NCBI GenBank assembly: GCA_018715285.1
Contig: DVLW01000105.1
Span: forward strand, 1 to 9,043
Length of the DNA stretch: 9,043 nucleotides
Reading direction: 5' to 3'
Source of the DNA: Candidatus Faecivivens stercoripullorum
Lineage (GTDB): Bacteria > Bacillota > Clostridia > Oscillospirales > Ruminococcaceae
Positions 1 through 7,656 of the stretch are shown here, in pieces. The notes beneath the pieces are model-generated. The model did no database searches and had not been told where the DNA came from. It saw only the letters and a program-made list of their open reading frames with translations. Positions within the stretch are counted from its first letter, which is position 1. Every line of letters begins with the position of its first letter. The position numbers and the translations under genes were made by a program.

Positions 1-1119
1 TATCAGACACAGTTTGAGGCGGTTGTAGCCGAAACCCGTGTTTATAAAGACAAATTCCAGGTACGTTTAACCCAGACCTGTTTTTATCCGGAAGGCGGCG
101 GACAGCCCTATGATACCGGAAGATTGAATGACATATCCGTCACCGAAGTGCACGAGTCGGACGGTGAAATCTGGCATACCATTTCCGCGCCGATTGAGGT
201 TGGTCAAACGGTTACCGGACAGATCGACTGGGAACGGCGGTTTGACCTGATGCAGCAGCATTCGGGCGAGCATATCATCAGTGGTATCCTGCATGAGATG
301 ACCGGCTGTGACAATGTCGGATTCCACCTGACGCCGGAAAATGTCTATATCGACCTCAGTTTACCGCTGGATATCGAAACACTCCGCCAGGCAGAGACCC
401 GTGCCAACCGTTATATCTGGGAAAATCACCCGATTGATATTAGCTGGCCTGACCCGGAAACACTCGCCGCGATGGAATACCGGAGCAAAAAGGAACTGAC
501 CGGTGATGTACGGATTGTTGCATTTCCGGGAGCCGACCGGTGTGCCTGCTGCGGGACCCATGTCGCCAGCTCAGGGGCTATCGGACAGATTCGTCTGCTG
601 ACCGTCCAGAACTGGAAAGGCGGTGTTCGGGTGGAGATGGCGTGCGGCAAGCGTGCACTTGAGATCAGCCGGGAATGGATGGATGAGACGCTGGAAATCT
701 CCCGTTCACTGTCGGTCAAGCCGAATACGGCAGCGGCAGCTGTCCACCGGCTGGAAAGTGAGCTGTCGGCAGTTAAAATGCGTGCTGCCGCGCTGGAAGA
801 AAGCCTGTTTGCAGTATGGGCCGAGCAGTACAGCGGCGAAGGAAACCTTGTGCTGTTCAAAGATGGGCTGTCCCCTGATTCGCTGCGCAAACTGACCGGA
901 TGTCTGATCGAAAAGCGGCAGGGTCGGTGTGCGGTATTTTCCGGCAGCGACCAGGAAGGATATAAATACGCGGTCGCAGAAAAAGACGGCGACCTGCGTG
1001 CACTGGTCAAAGAGATGAATGCAGCGCTTAATGGCCGCGGCGGCGGGAAACCGTTTTTTGCACAGGGTTCGGTACAGGCGACAAAAGAACAGATTGAGCA
1101 GTTCTTTGCCGGGAAATGA
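1..1119 (+). CDS. Alanyl-tRNA editing protein, AlaX type with DHHA1 domain (5' partial)
   Basis: Stand-alone trans-editing hydrolase that clears mischarged Ser- or Gly-tRNA(Ala) in the cytoplasm (role known for the AlaX family). The reading frame is open from base 1 and gives 372 visible residues. The first ATG-type codons inside the fragment lie well within conserved sequence, so the true start is upstream, probably only about ten codons away. Numbering from the first visible codon: the glycine-rich YPEGGGQP segment of the second AlaRS domain is near residues 33-40, the first zinc motif HSGEH is H87-H91, and the second zinc motif CCGTH is C183-H187. Together these form the HxxxH...CxxxH metal site of AlaRS/ThrRS editing domains. 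The last ~100 residues resemble DHHA1, ending with a GGGKPFFAQGS stretch typical of that domain. There is no catalytic aminoacylation domain, so this is not AlaS itself. The stop lies 10 bases before the next gene, suggesting co-transcription. Family assignment is secure; tRNA substrate is inferred from family. Confidence 0.93.
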   Translation, partial: YQTQFEAVVAETRVYKDKFQVRLTQTCFYPEGGGQPYDTGRLNDISVTEVHESDGEIWHTISAPIEVGQTVTGQIDWERRFDLMQQHSGEHIISGILHEMTGCDNVGFHLTPENVYIDLSLPLDIETLRQAETRANRYIWENHPIDISWPDPETLAAMEYRSKKELTGDVRIVAFPGADRCACCGTHVASSGAIGQIRLLTVQNWKGGVRVEMACGKRALEISREWMDETLEISRSLSVKPNTAAAAVHRLESELSAVKMRAAALEESLFAVWAEQYSGEGNLVLFKDGLSPDSLRKLTGCLIEKRQGRCAVFSGSDQEGYKYAVAEKDGDLRALVKEMNAALNGRGGGKPFFAQGSVQATKEQIEQFFAGK

Positions 1120-1129
1120 GGAGTAAAGT

Positions 1130-1792
1130 ATGAAGAAAATTATCCCACCTGCTGAACTGACATTTCCCAGTGAGATTACGACAGTTATTTTTGACCTTGA
1201 CGGGACGCTTTTTGATTCGATGGGTGTCTGGGCACAGATTGACATTGATTTTCTCGGTAAACGTGGACTGACACCGCCGCCCGATTATATGGAGGCGATT
1301 ACTCCGCTCGGATTCCGTGCGACTGCTGAATACACTATCCAGCGGTTCCATCTGAACGAAACACCCGAAGCATTGATGGAAGAATGGCATCAGATGGCAG
1401 TGGAAGCCTATACCCACCATGTCCCGCTCAAACCGCAGGCAAAACCATTGCTGGAAAGGCTGAAAGCGTCAGGGTACCGGCTCGGCATCACCAGTGCGTC
1501 TTCAAAGGAACTTGCGCTTCCCTGCCTCAACCGTCACGGGATTACCGGGCTGTTTGACAGCATTGTCACCGCGGGAACCGACGGACCGGGAAAGAACGAC
1601 CCGGGTATCTGGCGGATTTCAGCCGCCAGACTTGGCGTACCCGCAAACCAGTGCGCGGTACTGGACGATGTAGCGGCGGCGCTCAGTGCTGCCGAAGTCG
1701 CCGGGATGCTGCCGGTTGGCGTGCTGGACATCCATTCGGGTGGCCATCAGGCGGTATCCGATGCAGCCAAAATGCTGACAACACTTGACTAA
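1130..1792 (+). CDS. HAD-superfamily hydrolase, beta-phosphoglucomutase-like phosphatase
   Basis: Cytoplasmic phosphatase or phosphomutase of HAD subfamily I, 220 residues, the normal length for this group. Motif I is FDLDGTLFDS with nucleophile D22 and acid/base D24. A helical cap follows at roughly residues 35-100. Motif II is the ITSAS segment near residues 120-124, motif III lysine is K155 in GPGKNDPG, and motif IV is the acidic pair D179-D180 in AVLDD, where many relatives have ED. All catalytic positions are present, so the enzyme should be active; the substrate cannot be told from sequence. Relatives include phosphoglycolate phosphatase, beta-phosphoglucomutase and sugar-phosphate phosphatases. 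The ATG at 1130 is supported by a GAGGAG ribosome binding site overlapping the end of the preceding gene. About 17 residues precede the first beta-strand, slightly more than usual. A 114-base gap follows, so it may end a transcription unit with the AlaX gene. Confidence 0.9.
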   Translation: MKKIIPPAELTFPSEITTVIFDLDGTLFDSMGVWAQIDIDFLGKRGLTPPPDYMEAITPLGFRATAEYTIQRFHLNETPEALMEEWHQMAVEAYTHHVPLKPQAKPLLERLKASGYRLGITSASSKELALPCLNRHGITGLFDSIVTAGTDGPGKNDPGIWRISAARLGVPANQCAVLDDVAAALSAAEVAGMLPVGVLDIHSGGHQAVSDAAKMLTTLD

Positions 1793-1862
1793 GCGGCGAG
1801 TCACCGCAGACTTGATCCGGTACACACAAAAACCGAAACTTAAAATTACTGACAATCCGGCT

Positions 1863-1872
1863 AAAGCGCTTT
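1863..1872. promoter_or_regulatory. Perfect 10-bp palindrome AAAGCGCTTT, possible catabolite-response-like operator
   Basis: AAAGCGCTTT is its own reverse complement and sits 34 bases before the flavin reductase start, in the only gap above 100 bases between complete genes. It equals the central ten bases of the Gram-positive CcpA site TGAAAGCGCTTTCA, but the flanking TG and CA are CT and TC here. A TAAAAT hexamer at 1841-1846 could serve as a -10 element, but I find no matching -35 at proper spacing. If that -10 is used, the palindrome would lie just downstream of the transcription start, a usual place for a repressing site. This is a weak inference from one short site. Confidence 0.2.
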
Positions 1873-1906
1873 TCCGTGCATCCGGATGGAAAGATGAAAC
1901 GAATAT

Positions 1907-2644
1907 ATGAAAAAACAGATTTCACCAGGGGCACTTTTATCCCCTGTTCCGGCGGTACTCGTCTCCTGCGGAACCGTCGAAAAGCCCAACCTGCTGACCA
2001 TCGCATGGGTCGGAACTGTCTGCACCCATCCGGCGATGGTATCCATTTCGGTTCGTCCCGAGCGGTTTTCCTATCCGCTGATTAAGGAATCAGGAGAATT
2101 TGTCATCAACCTGCCGGGTGAATCGATGGTGAAAACGCTCGACTTCTGCGGCGTCAAATCGGGGCGCAATACCGATAAATTTGCGGTATGCGGTTTAACT
2201 GCGGTACCGGCAGCAGGCGTATCTGCACCGGCAGTTGCTGAGTGTCCGGTCAGTTTTTCCTGCAAGGTCAAAGAGGTGATTCCGCTTGGAAGCCACGATA
2301 TGTTTTTAGCGGAGATTGTCGCGATTGAAGCGGAAGAATGGCTGTTTGAGGAAAGCGGACGGCTGGCGCTGGAAAAAATGGGCATGGTTGCATATGCCCA
2401 CGGCGAGTATTTTTCACTGGGTGAAAAACTGGGAAGTTTTGGCTATTCGGTCAGAAAGAAAAAGCCGGCTGTAAAATCCGCACCGGCAAAACCGCCTAAA
2501 AAGTCGGCTGAAATTCCCTCAGGAGCACAGCGCCGCAAGAATACCGAGCGCTCCTATTCTGCAAAGAAGAAAAAGTCAGCGCCCCCAAAATCCGGGCATA
2601 AAAAGACAGGAATTCATCATCCTGTCAAAGGAGGTTCCCGATGA
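1907..2644 (+). CDS. Flavin reductase family protein (flavoredoxin-like) with lysine-rich C-terminal tail
   Basis: FMN-binding split-barrel protein of the flavin reductase-like group, which moves electrons to or from bound or free flavin. Residues 5-180 form the domain: the start has PGALLSPVPAVLVSCG, then KPNLLTIAWVGTVCTHP (about 26-42), then SVRPERFSY and the GEFVINLP segment (about 63-70), all typical of flavoredoxin-like proteins. Cysteines are at 21, 39, 81, 95, 113 and 119. Residues 181-245 are an added tail with 16 Lys and 5 Arg among 65 residues, only two acidic residues, and many Pro, Ser and Ala; it looks disordered. ATG 1907 is the only sensible start because an in-frame stop lies at 1895-1897. 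Its ribosome binding site is weak (GGAAAG near 1888-1893, long spacing). The stop overlaps the next ATG by four bases, implying translational coupling with the thioesterase. Family is clear; electron donor and substrate are unknown. Confidence 0.87.
   Translation: MKKQISPGALLSPVPAVLVSCGTVEKPNLLTIAWVGTVCTHPAMVSISVRPERFSYPLIKESGEFVINLPGESMVKTLDFCGVKSGRNTDKFAVCGLTAVPAAGVSAPAVAECPVSFSCKVKEVIPLGSHDMFLAEIVAIEAEEWLFEESGRLALEKMGMVAYAHGEYFSLGEKLGSFGYSVRKKKPAVKSAPAKPPKKSAEIPSGAQRRKNTERSYSAKKKKSAPPKSGHKKTGIHHPVKGGSR
2605..2635 (+). promoter_or_regulatory. Hairpin abutting a near-perfect Shine-Dalgarno sequence of the thioesterase gene
   Basis: GACAGGA (2605-2611) and TCCTGTC (2620-2626) form a perfect 7-bp stem with an 8-base loop. 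The next base starts AAAGGAGGT (2627-2635), an almost perfect complement of the 16S rRNA 3' end, six bases before the ATG at 2641. All of this lies inside the last codons of the flavin reductase tail. There is no T-tract, so it is not an intrinsic terminator. The ribosome binding site fixes the start of the downstream gene; whether the stem affects translation is inference. Confidence 0.5.
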
Positions 2645-3066
2645 ATACTGTAACCCAAACCCATATCCAGGTTCGCTATGCCGAAACCGATCAGATGGGT
2701 ATTGCTCACCATTCCTGTTATGCCGTCTGGTTTGAGCAGGCGCGTACCGAAATGATCCGCGAAGCAGGCATCCGTTACCGTGATCTTGAAAAGATGGGGC
2801 TATTATTGCCGCTGACCGGACTGGACTGCCGGTATAAGATTCCGGCACTGTATGAAGATGATTTAATCATCGAAACATCTGTCGTAAAACTGACGGCGGC
2901 ACGTATCAGTTTTGGTTACCGTGTACTGCGGGACGGAACCGAAATCGCCACTGGACAGACTGACCATGCTTTTGTCGGCGCAGACTTTAAGCCGCTGAAC
3001 ATCAAAAAACATTTCCCGCAGGTTTTTGAAACGCTGTGCGGTTTTCTGGCCGAAGACAGCCAATAA
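2641..3066 (+). CDS. Acyl-CoA thioesterase, YbgC/4HBT hot-dog fold
   Basis: Single hot-dog domain thioesterase of 141 residues, the usual length, expected to hydrolyse acyl-CoA or acyl-ACP thioesters in the cytoplasm as a homotetramer (family knowledge). The family signature YAETDQMGIAHHSCY occupies residues 13-27, with the catalytic aspartate at D17. The following helix reads WFEQARTEMIREAGI, and the block RDLEKMGLLLPL follows, both matching the YbgC/FadM group. The later strand segment with YKIPALYEDDLIIET is also typical. In this branch the substrate may be a short- or medium-chain acyl-CoA; sequence alone does not settle it. The start is set by the strong ribosome binding site and the ATGA overlap with the preceding flavin reductase, so the two are probably translated together. 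The next gene follows after 21 bases. Confidence 0.9.
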   Translation: MNTVTQTHIQVRYAETDQMGIAHHSCYAVWFEQARTEMIREAGIRYRDLEKMGLLLPLTGLDCRYKIPALYEDDLIIETSVVKLTAARISFGYRVLRDGTEIATGQTDHAFVGADFKPLNIKKHFPQVFETLCGFLAEDSQ

Positions 3067-3087
3067 ACAGAGAGAAAGAGGTACCCT

Positions 3088-4179
3088 ATGAAGATTTTGC
3101 ACACCCTTCCACGCGAAGATGGTTTCAGAATGCCGGCGGAATTTGAACCCCACCGCGGCTGTTTTATGATCTGGCCGGAACGTGCCGACTCCTGGGCAAA
3201 CGGCGGATATGCCGCAAGACGTGCTTTTGCAAAGGTCATCACCGCGATTGCACGCTCGGAAAAAGTCACGGTGCTGGCATCTTTTGCCCAGTATGAAAAC
3301 GCACGGGTTTCTTTGCCGCCAGAGGTACGTGTCGTCGAGATGTCGACCGATGACGCATGGGCGCGGGATATCACGCCGACATTTGTCAAGAATGATAAGG
3401 GCGAACTGCGCGGAATTGACTGGGAATTCAATGCCTGGGGCGGTCTTCACGACGGGCTGTACTTCCCATGGGACAGAGACAACAAGGCTGCCAAGAAGAT
3501 GTGCGACCTGCTGGAAGTCGACTGCTATGACCAGCAGTCGTTCATTCTGGAAGGCGGTTCGATTCATTCAGACGGCGAAGGTACTATTATGGTCACCGAA
3601 AGCTGTCTGCTTTCTAAAGGACGCAACCCGGAAATGACCAAAGAGGAAATTACCCGGCATCTTTGCGACACACTTGGTGCTGAGAAGGTGCTCTGGCTCC
3701 CCTACGGCATCTATCAGGATGAGACCAATGAACATGTCGACAACGTCTGTGCTTTTACAGCACCGGGTGAAGTAGTGCTTGCCTGGACGGATGACGAATC
3801 CGACCCGCAGTATCCGATGAGCAAGGCAGATTTGGATTACCTGCAATCGGTGACTGATGCTAAGGGACGGAAACTGAAGGTTCACCTGCTGCCGCTGCCC
3901 AGCCCGATTACCGTCGATGAAGACGACTGCGACGCACTCGACCCGATGGATGGTGAGCCGACCCGTGTTCCCGGTGACCGGCTGGCGGCAAGCTATGTCA
4001 ACTTCTACATTTCCAATGGCGGAATCATTATGCCTGCATTCGGTGACCCGAATGACGACAAGGCGGCTTCGATTCTGGCCGGACTGTTCCCGACCCGTGA
4101 AATCATTCAGATTCCGGCACGGGATATCCTGATCGGCGGCGGAAACATCCACTGCATCACCGGTCAGATTCCGGAATAA
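3088..4179 (+). CDS. aguA: Agmatine deiminase
   Basis: Hydrolyses agmatine to N-carbamoylputrescine and ammonia in the cytoplasm, the first step of the agmatine route to putrescine. At 363 residues it matches the family length. It shows the pentein fold markers in order: the N-terminal PAEFEPHRGCFMIWPER block, DDAWARDITPTF with D94, NAWGG at about 115-119, EGGSIHSDGEGT with E155, NEHVDN with H216 and D218, and the C-terminal GGGNIHCITGQIP carrying the catalytic cysteine C356. All expected catalytic residues are present. EHVDN and the spacing of the motifs separate it from arginine deiminase and from peptidyl-arginine deiminases. The ATG at 3088 follows an AAAGAGG site. The stop TAA is directly followed by TAG, and dnaE begins about 33 bases on. 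The partner enzyme aguB lies 3.5 kb downstream beyond dnaE, which strengthens the assignment to putrescine synthesis rather than the ATP-yielding carbamoyltransferase route. Confidence 0.96.
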   Translation: MKILHTLPREDGFRMPAEFEPHRGCFMIWPERADSWANGGYAARRAFAKVITAIARSEKVTVLASFAQYENARVSLPPEVRVVEMSTDDAWARDITPTFVKNDKGELRGIDWEFNAWGGLHDGLYFPWDRDNKAAKKMCDLLEVDCYDQQSFILEGGSIHSDGEGTIMVTESCLLSKGRNPEMTKEEITRHLCDTLGAEKVLWLPYGIYQDETNEHVDNVCAFTAPGEVVLAWTDDESDPQYPMSKADLDYLQSVTDAKGRKLKVHLLPLPSPITVDEDDCDALDPMDGEPTRVPGDRLAASYVNFYISNGGIIMPAFGDPNDDKAASILAGLFPTREIIQIPARDILIGGGNIHCITGQIPE

Positions 4180-4200
4180 TAGCCATTTGTTTCGATCAAG

Positions 4201-4205
4201 GGAGG
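4201..4205 (+). promoter_or_regulatory. Ribosome binding site deciding the dnaE start
   Basis: GGAGG lies seven bases before ATG 4213 and four bases before the in-frame GTG at 4210. The spacing and the stronger initiator favour the ATG, giving a protein that begins MAFVHLHLH. Confidence 0.6.
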
Positions 4206-4212
4206 TGCCGTG

Positions 4213-7200
4213 ATGGCGTTTGTTCATCTTCATCTGCATACCGAATACAGTCTGCTGGACGGCGCCTGCCGTCTGCGGGACATCCCGGCGCGGGTCAAGG
4301 AGCTGGGACAGGATACCGTCGCAATCACCGACCATGGCGTAATGTATGGGGTTATTGAACTATACAAGCTGTGCAAAAAGGCCGGTGTCAAGCTGATTGT
4401 CGGGTGTGAGGTATATGTCGCGCCCCGTTCACGCTTCCAGAAGGAGTATAAGCTGGATTCGGCACCCTTTCACCTTGTGCTGCTGTGCGAGAATGAAACG
4501 GGATATAAAAACCTGATTAAGATGGTATCTCTGTCGTCGATTGAAGGCTTTTACAGCAAGCCGCGTGTTGACCTTGAGCTGCTGGAACGGTACCATGATG
4601 GGCTGATTGCGTTATCGGCATGTCTTGCGGGCGAAATTCCGCGGCGGCTGGTGATGAACGATTATGCCGGAGCGAAAAAAGCAGCGCTTCAGTACCGGCA
4701 GATTTTCGGGGAAAATAACTTTTTTATCGAGGTACAGGACCACGGTCTGCCTCAGCAGCAGAAGATTCTCCCGTCTTTGCGGATGCTTTCGGATGAAACA
4801 GGAATCCCGCTGGTCGCGACCAACGACTGCCATTATCTGCGCCGGGAAGACGCAGGAATGCAGAAGGTATTGATTGCGATTCAGACCGGACGGACGGTCA
4901 ACGACGACAATCCGCTTGCCTTCCCGACTGAGGAATTTTACATGAAGTCGGAGGAAGAAATGCGGCTGGCACTTCCCCAGTTTCACGATGCGATTGACAA
5001 CAGTGCAAAGATTGCCGCACGCTGTCAGCTGGAATTTACCTTCGGGCATACCCAGCTTCCCGCATTTACGCCGCCGGATGGACGGGACAATCTGGAATAT
5101 TTCCGTGACCTTGCGTTTCGGGGCTTGAAAAAGCGGTATGGAACGGTTACGCCTGAACTGCAAAAACGCTGGGATTACGAGATGGACGTTGTCACCCGGA
5201 TGGGATATGTCAACTACTATCTGATTGTATACGACTTTATCCGTTACGCCAAATCCCAGGGGATTCCGGTCGGACCGGGACGCGGAAGCGGCGCCGGAAG
5301 TCTGCTTGCCTACTGTATCGGGATTACCGGTGTCGACCCGATGGCGTATGGACTGATTTTCGAACGGTTCTTAAACCCGGAACGAGTCAGCATGCCCGAC
5401 TTTGATATCGACTTTTGCTATGTGCGGCGGCAGGAGGTTATCGACTACGTTATCCGCAAATACGGAGCCGACCATGTCGCCCAGATTGTCACTTTCGGGA
5501 CGCTGGCAGCACGTGCAGCGGTACGGGACGTCGGACGGGCACTCGGAATGAGTTATTCAAGCGTCGACCGGGTTGCAAGACTGATTCCGCAGACGCTGCA
5601 CATCTCGCTTGACCGTGCAATCTCGGAAGTACGGGAACTGCGGGAGATGGAACAGAATGACCCGGCAGTGCATAAGCTGCTGTCGCTTTCCCGTCAGGTG
5701 GAAGGAATGCCGCGGCACGCTTCTACCCATGCCGCCGGTGTTGTCATCACTGCCGACCCGGTTGACAGCTATGTACCGCTGTCAGGTGCCGACGGGACGA
5801 CGGTTACTCAGTATACAATGACGATACTGGAAGAACTGGGACTGCTCAAAATGGACTTTCTGGGGCTGCGCAACCTGACGGTTATCCACGACTGTGAAGA
5901 GCTGGTCAGAAAACATGAGCCGGGATTTTCGGTCAAAAAACTGCCGCTGGATGACGCGCAGGTCTACGAGATGTTTTCCCGTGGGGACACCGATGGCGTT
6001 TTCCAGTTTGAATCGTCAGGAATGCGGCAAATGCTGACCCAGATGAAGCCGCGCAGTATCGAAGACCTGACCGCCGCGACCTCGATTTACCGACCGGGAC
6101 CGGCGTCCTCGATTCCGGTATTTATCCACAACCGCGAACATCCTGAGGATATCCGGTTTTTGCACCCGAAGCTTGAGCCAATTCTGAAGGTAACCAGTGG
6201 CTGTCTCCTGTATCAGGAACAGGTCATGCAGGTCTGCCGTGACCTTGCGGGCTACTCATTCGGACGCGCCGACCTCGTCCGCAAGGCGATGGGCAAGAAA
6301 AAGGTAGATATCATGGCGGCAGAACGGAAGATTTTCATCTATGGAAAAGACGATTCTGACGGAACGGCCGCGGTACCCGGATGTATCAAACTGGGTGTAC
6401 CAGAAAAAATAGCAGACAGGATTTTTGACGAGATGGCGTCATTCGCTGAATATGCTTTCAACAAGGCACACGCGACCGCCTACTCGATTATCTCCTACCA
6501 GACCGCCTACCTCAAATGCCACTATCCAAAAGAATATCTGGCGGCATTGCTGACCTCGGTGGTTGATTTTACACGCAAGCTGTCGGAGTACCTGCAAACC
6601 TGCAAAAATGAAAAGATACCGCTCTATCCACCGGACGTCAACCGCAGTTTTTCGGGATTTGTCACCGAAGGTGACGGTATCCGTTTCGGGCTGAGCGCCA
6701 TCAAGGGACTGGGTACGCCGGTCATTAATCGGCTGGTCGAAGACCGTGAACAGAATGGTCCGTACCGGAGTTTCTTTGACCTGTGCACCCGTTTGCAGGG
6801 ACGGGACTTTACCCGTCGGACGGTTGACGGCCTGATCTGGTCGGGTGCACTGGACTCTTTCGGATTCAGCCGCCGGGCACTGTATACGGCAGCCGATCGG
6901 ATGCTGGAAGCAGGACAGGCGCGCGGCAAAAATACCGCATCCGGACAGCTCAACCTCTTTTCAGCCATCGAGATGCAGGAACCGGAGCCTCGGATGGACC
7001 CGCTGGAGGAATACCCACCCGATCAAAAGCTGGAATTTGAGTATGAAACGCTGGGATTTTATCTGTCCGGCCACCCATTGGAGAGCTACCAGAAGATTGC
7101 CAGAAGCTATCGGATGGATGCAGCGTCCAGACTGCTGCAAGGTGAAGAAGCCGGTATAAAAAACGGGCAGCATGTCCGGCTGCTGGGACGGATATTGTCA

Positions 7201-7650
7201 CGCAAGACGATTAACACAAAGTCGGGTAAACCGATGTGTTTTGCCCAGCTGGAAGACATGACCGATGTGATCGAACTGGTGATCTTCCCGGAAGTAATGG
7301 ACAGAGCCGGTTCCCTGCTGCAATCCAAAAAAGCGCTTGCAGTCGAAGGAAGCCTGTCGATGCAGGATGAAAAGGACCCGAAAGTGATCGTTTCCCATCT
7401 GGTGGAGGCGGATTCACTGCCCAAGCTGACGACTTTAAACATCCGTCTGTCAAATAAGGATGACCCGAAAATCCCGCAGCTGATGCAGCTATTGTCACAG
7501 CATCCGGGCAGTGATGAAGTACGGTTTTATCTGGCAGATACCAAAAAGCTGGTGCGCCCTAAAGGCCTACAGGGCGTCAAGCTGGACGAAAACCTGCTTT
7601 CCCGCCTGCGGGAGTTTGCGGGCAATGAAAATGTCAATCTTCGCCGGTAA
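4213..7650 (+). CDS. dnaE: DNA polymerase III subunit alpha (DnaE)
   Basis: Replicative C-family DNA polymerase, 1145 residues, full length. Residues 1-208 are the PHP domain, beginning HLHLHTEYSLLDGA; the expected metal ligands H7, H9, D16, H41, E66, H87, C137, D205 and H207 all appear present. The palm has the nucleotide-site GPGRGSGAGS loop at 354-363, the MPDFDIDF motif with D396, D398 and D400, and the third aspartate D548 in LLKMDFLGL. Fingers follow, with FAEYAFNKAHATAYS (residue ~743 on) as a landmark. A helix-hairpin-helix region spans roughly 820-900, the clamp-binding pentapeptide QLNLF is at 912-916, and an OB fold begins near 985. There is no DEDD exonuclease insert, so this is DnaE and not PolC; a Firmicute would normally also carry PolC elsewhere. 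ATG 4213 was chosen over GTG 4210 from ribosome-binding-site spacing. It sits between aguA and aguB in the same direction. Confidence 0.97.
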   Translation: MAFVHLHLHTEYSLLDGACRLRDIPARVKELGQDTVAITDHGVMYGVIELYKLCKKAGVKLIVGCEVYVAPRSRFQKEYKLDSAPFHLVLLCENETGYKNLIKMVSLSSIEGFYSKPRVDLELLERYHDGLIALSACLAGEIPRRLVMNDYAGAKKAALQYRQIFGENNFFIEVQDHGLPQQQKILPSLRMLSDETGIPLVATNDCHYLRREDAGMQKVLIAIQTGRTVNDDNPLAFPTEEFYMKSEEEMRLALPQFHDAIDNSAKIAARCQLEFTFGHTQLPAFTPPDGRDNLEYFRDLAFRGLKKRYGTVTPELQKRWDYEMDVVTRMGYVNYYLIVYDFIRYAKSQGIPVGPGRGSGAGSLLAYCIGITGVDPMAYGLIFERFLNPERVSMPDFDIDFCYVRRQEVIDYVIRKYGADHVAQIVTFGTLAARAAVRDVGRALGMSYSSVDRVARLIPQTLHISLDRAISEVRELREMEQNDPAVHKLLSLSRQVEGMPRHASTHAAGVVITADPVDSYVPLSGADGTTVTQYTMTILEELGLLKMDFLGLRNLTVIHDCEELVRKHEPGFSVKKLPLDDAQVYEMFSRGDTDGVFQFESSGMRQMLTQMKPRSIEDLTAATSIYRPGPASSIPVFIHNREHPEDIRFLHPKLEPILKVTSGCLLYQEQVMQVCRDLAGYSFGRADLVRKAMGKKKVDIMAAERKIFIYGKDDSDGTAAVPGCIKLGVPEKIADRIFDEMASFAEYAFNKAHATAYSIISYQTAYLKCHYPKEYLAALLTSVVDFTRKLSEYLQTCKNEKIPLYPPDVNRSFSGFVTEGDGIRFGLSAIKGLGTPVINRLVEDREQNGPYRSFFDLCTRLQGRDFTRRTVDGLIWSGALDSFGFSRRALYTAADRMLEAGQARGKNTASGQLNLFSAIEMQEPEPRMDPLEEYPPDQKLEFEYETLGFYLSGHPLESYQKIARSYRMDAASRLLQGEEAGIKNGQHVRLLGRILSRKTINTKSGKPMCFAQLEDMTDVIELVIFPEVMDRAGSLLQSKKALAVEGSLSMQDEKDPKVIVSHLVEADSLPKLTTLNIRLSNKDDPKIPQLMQLLSQHPGSDEVRFYLADTKKLVRPKGLQGVKLDENLLSRLREFAGNENVNLRR

Positions 7651-7656
7651 TATTGC

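Noticed and set aside
426..1245. Minus-strand open frames of 179 and 194 codons opposite the AlaX gene
   Set aside because: The + strand encodes a clear AlaX protein with both zinc motifs; the antisense translations are Ser/Arg-rich and without domain features.
1793..1807. GCGG/CCGC stem after the HAD gene as a terminator
   Set aside because: Only four base pairs and no T-tract follows.
1876..2085. A 69-codon frame on the + strand overlapping the flavin reductase start
   Set aside because: It runs out of frame through conserved flavin reductase sequence and its product resembles nothing.
4210..4212. GTG as the dnaE start
   Set aside because: It is only four bases from GGAGG, while ATG 4213 has seven-base spacing and gives the usual DnaE N-terminus.
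2863..4335. Two long consecutive open frames on the minus strand covering aguA and its flanks
   Set aside because: They are antisense to strongly identified genes (thioesterase end, aguA, dnaE start), have no ribosome binding sites, and encode no recognisable domains; they result from codon bias in the real genes.
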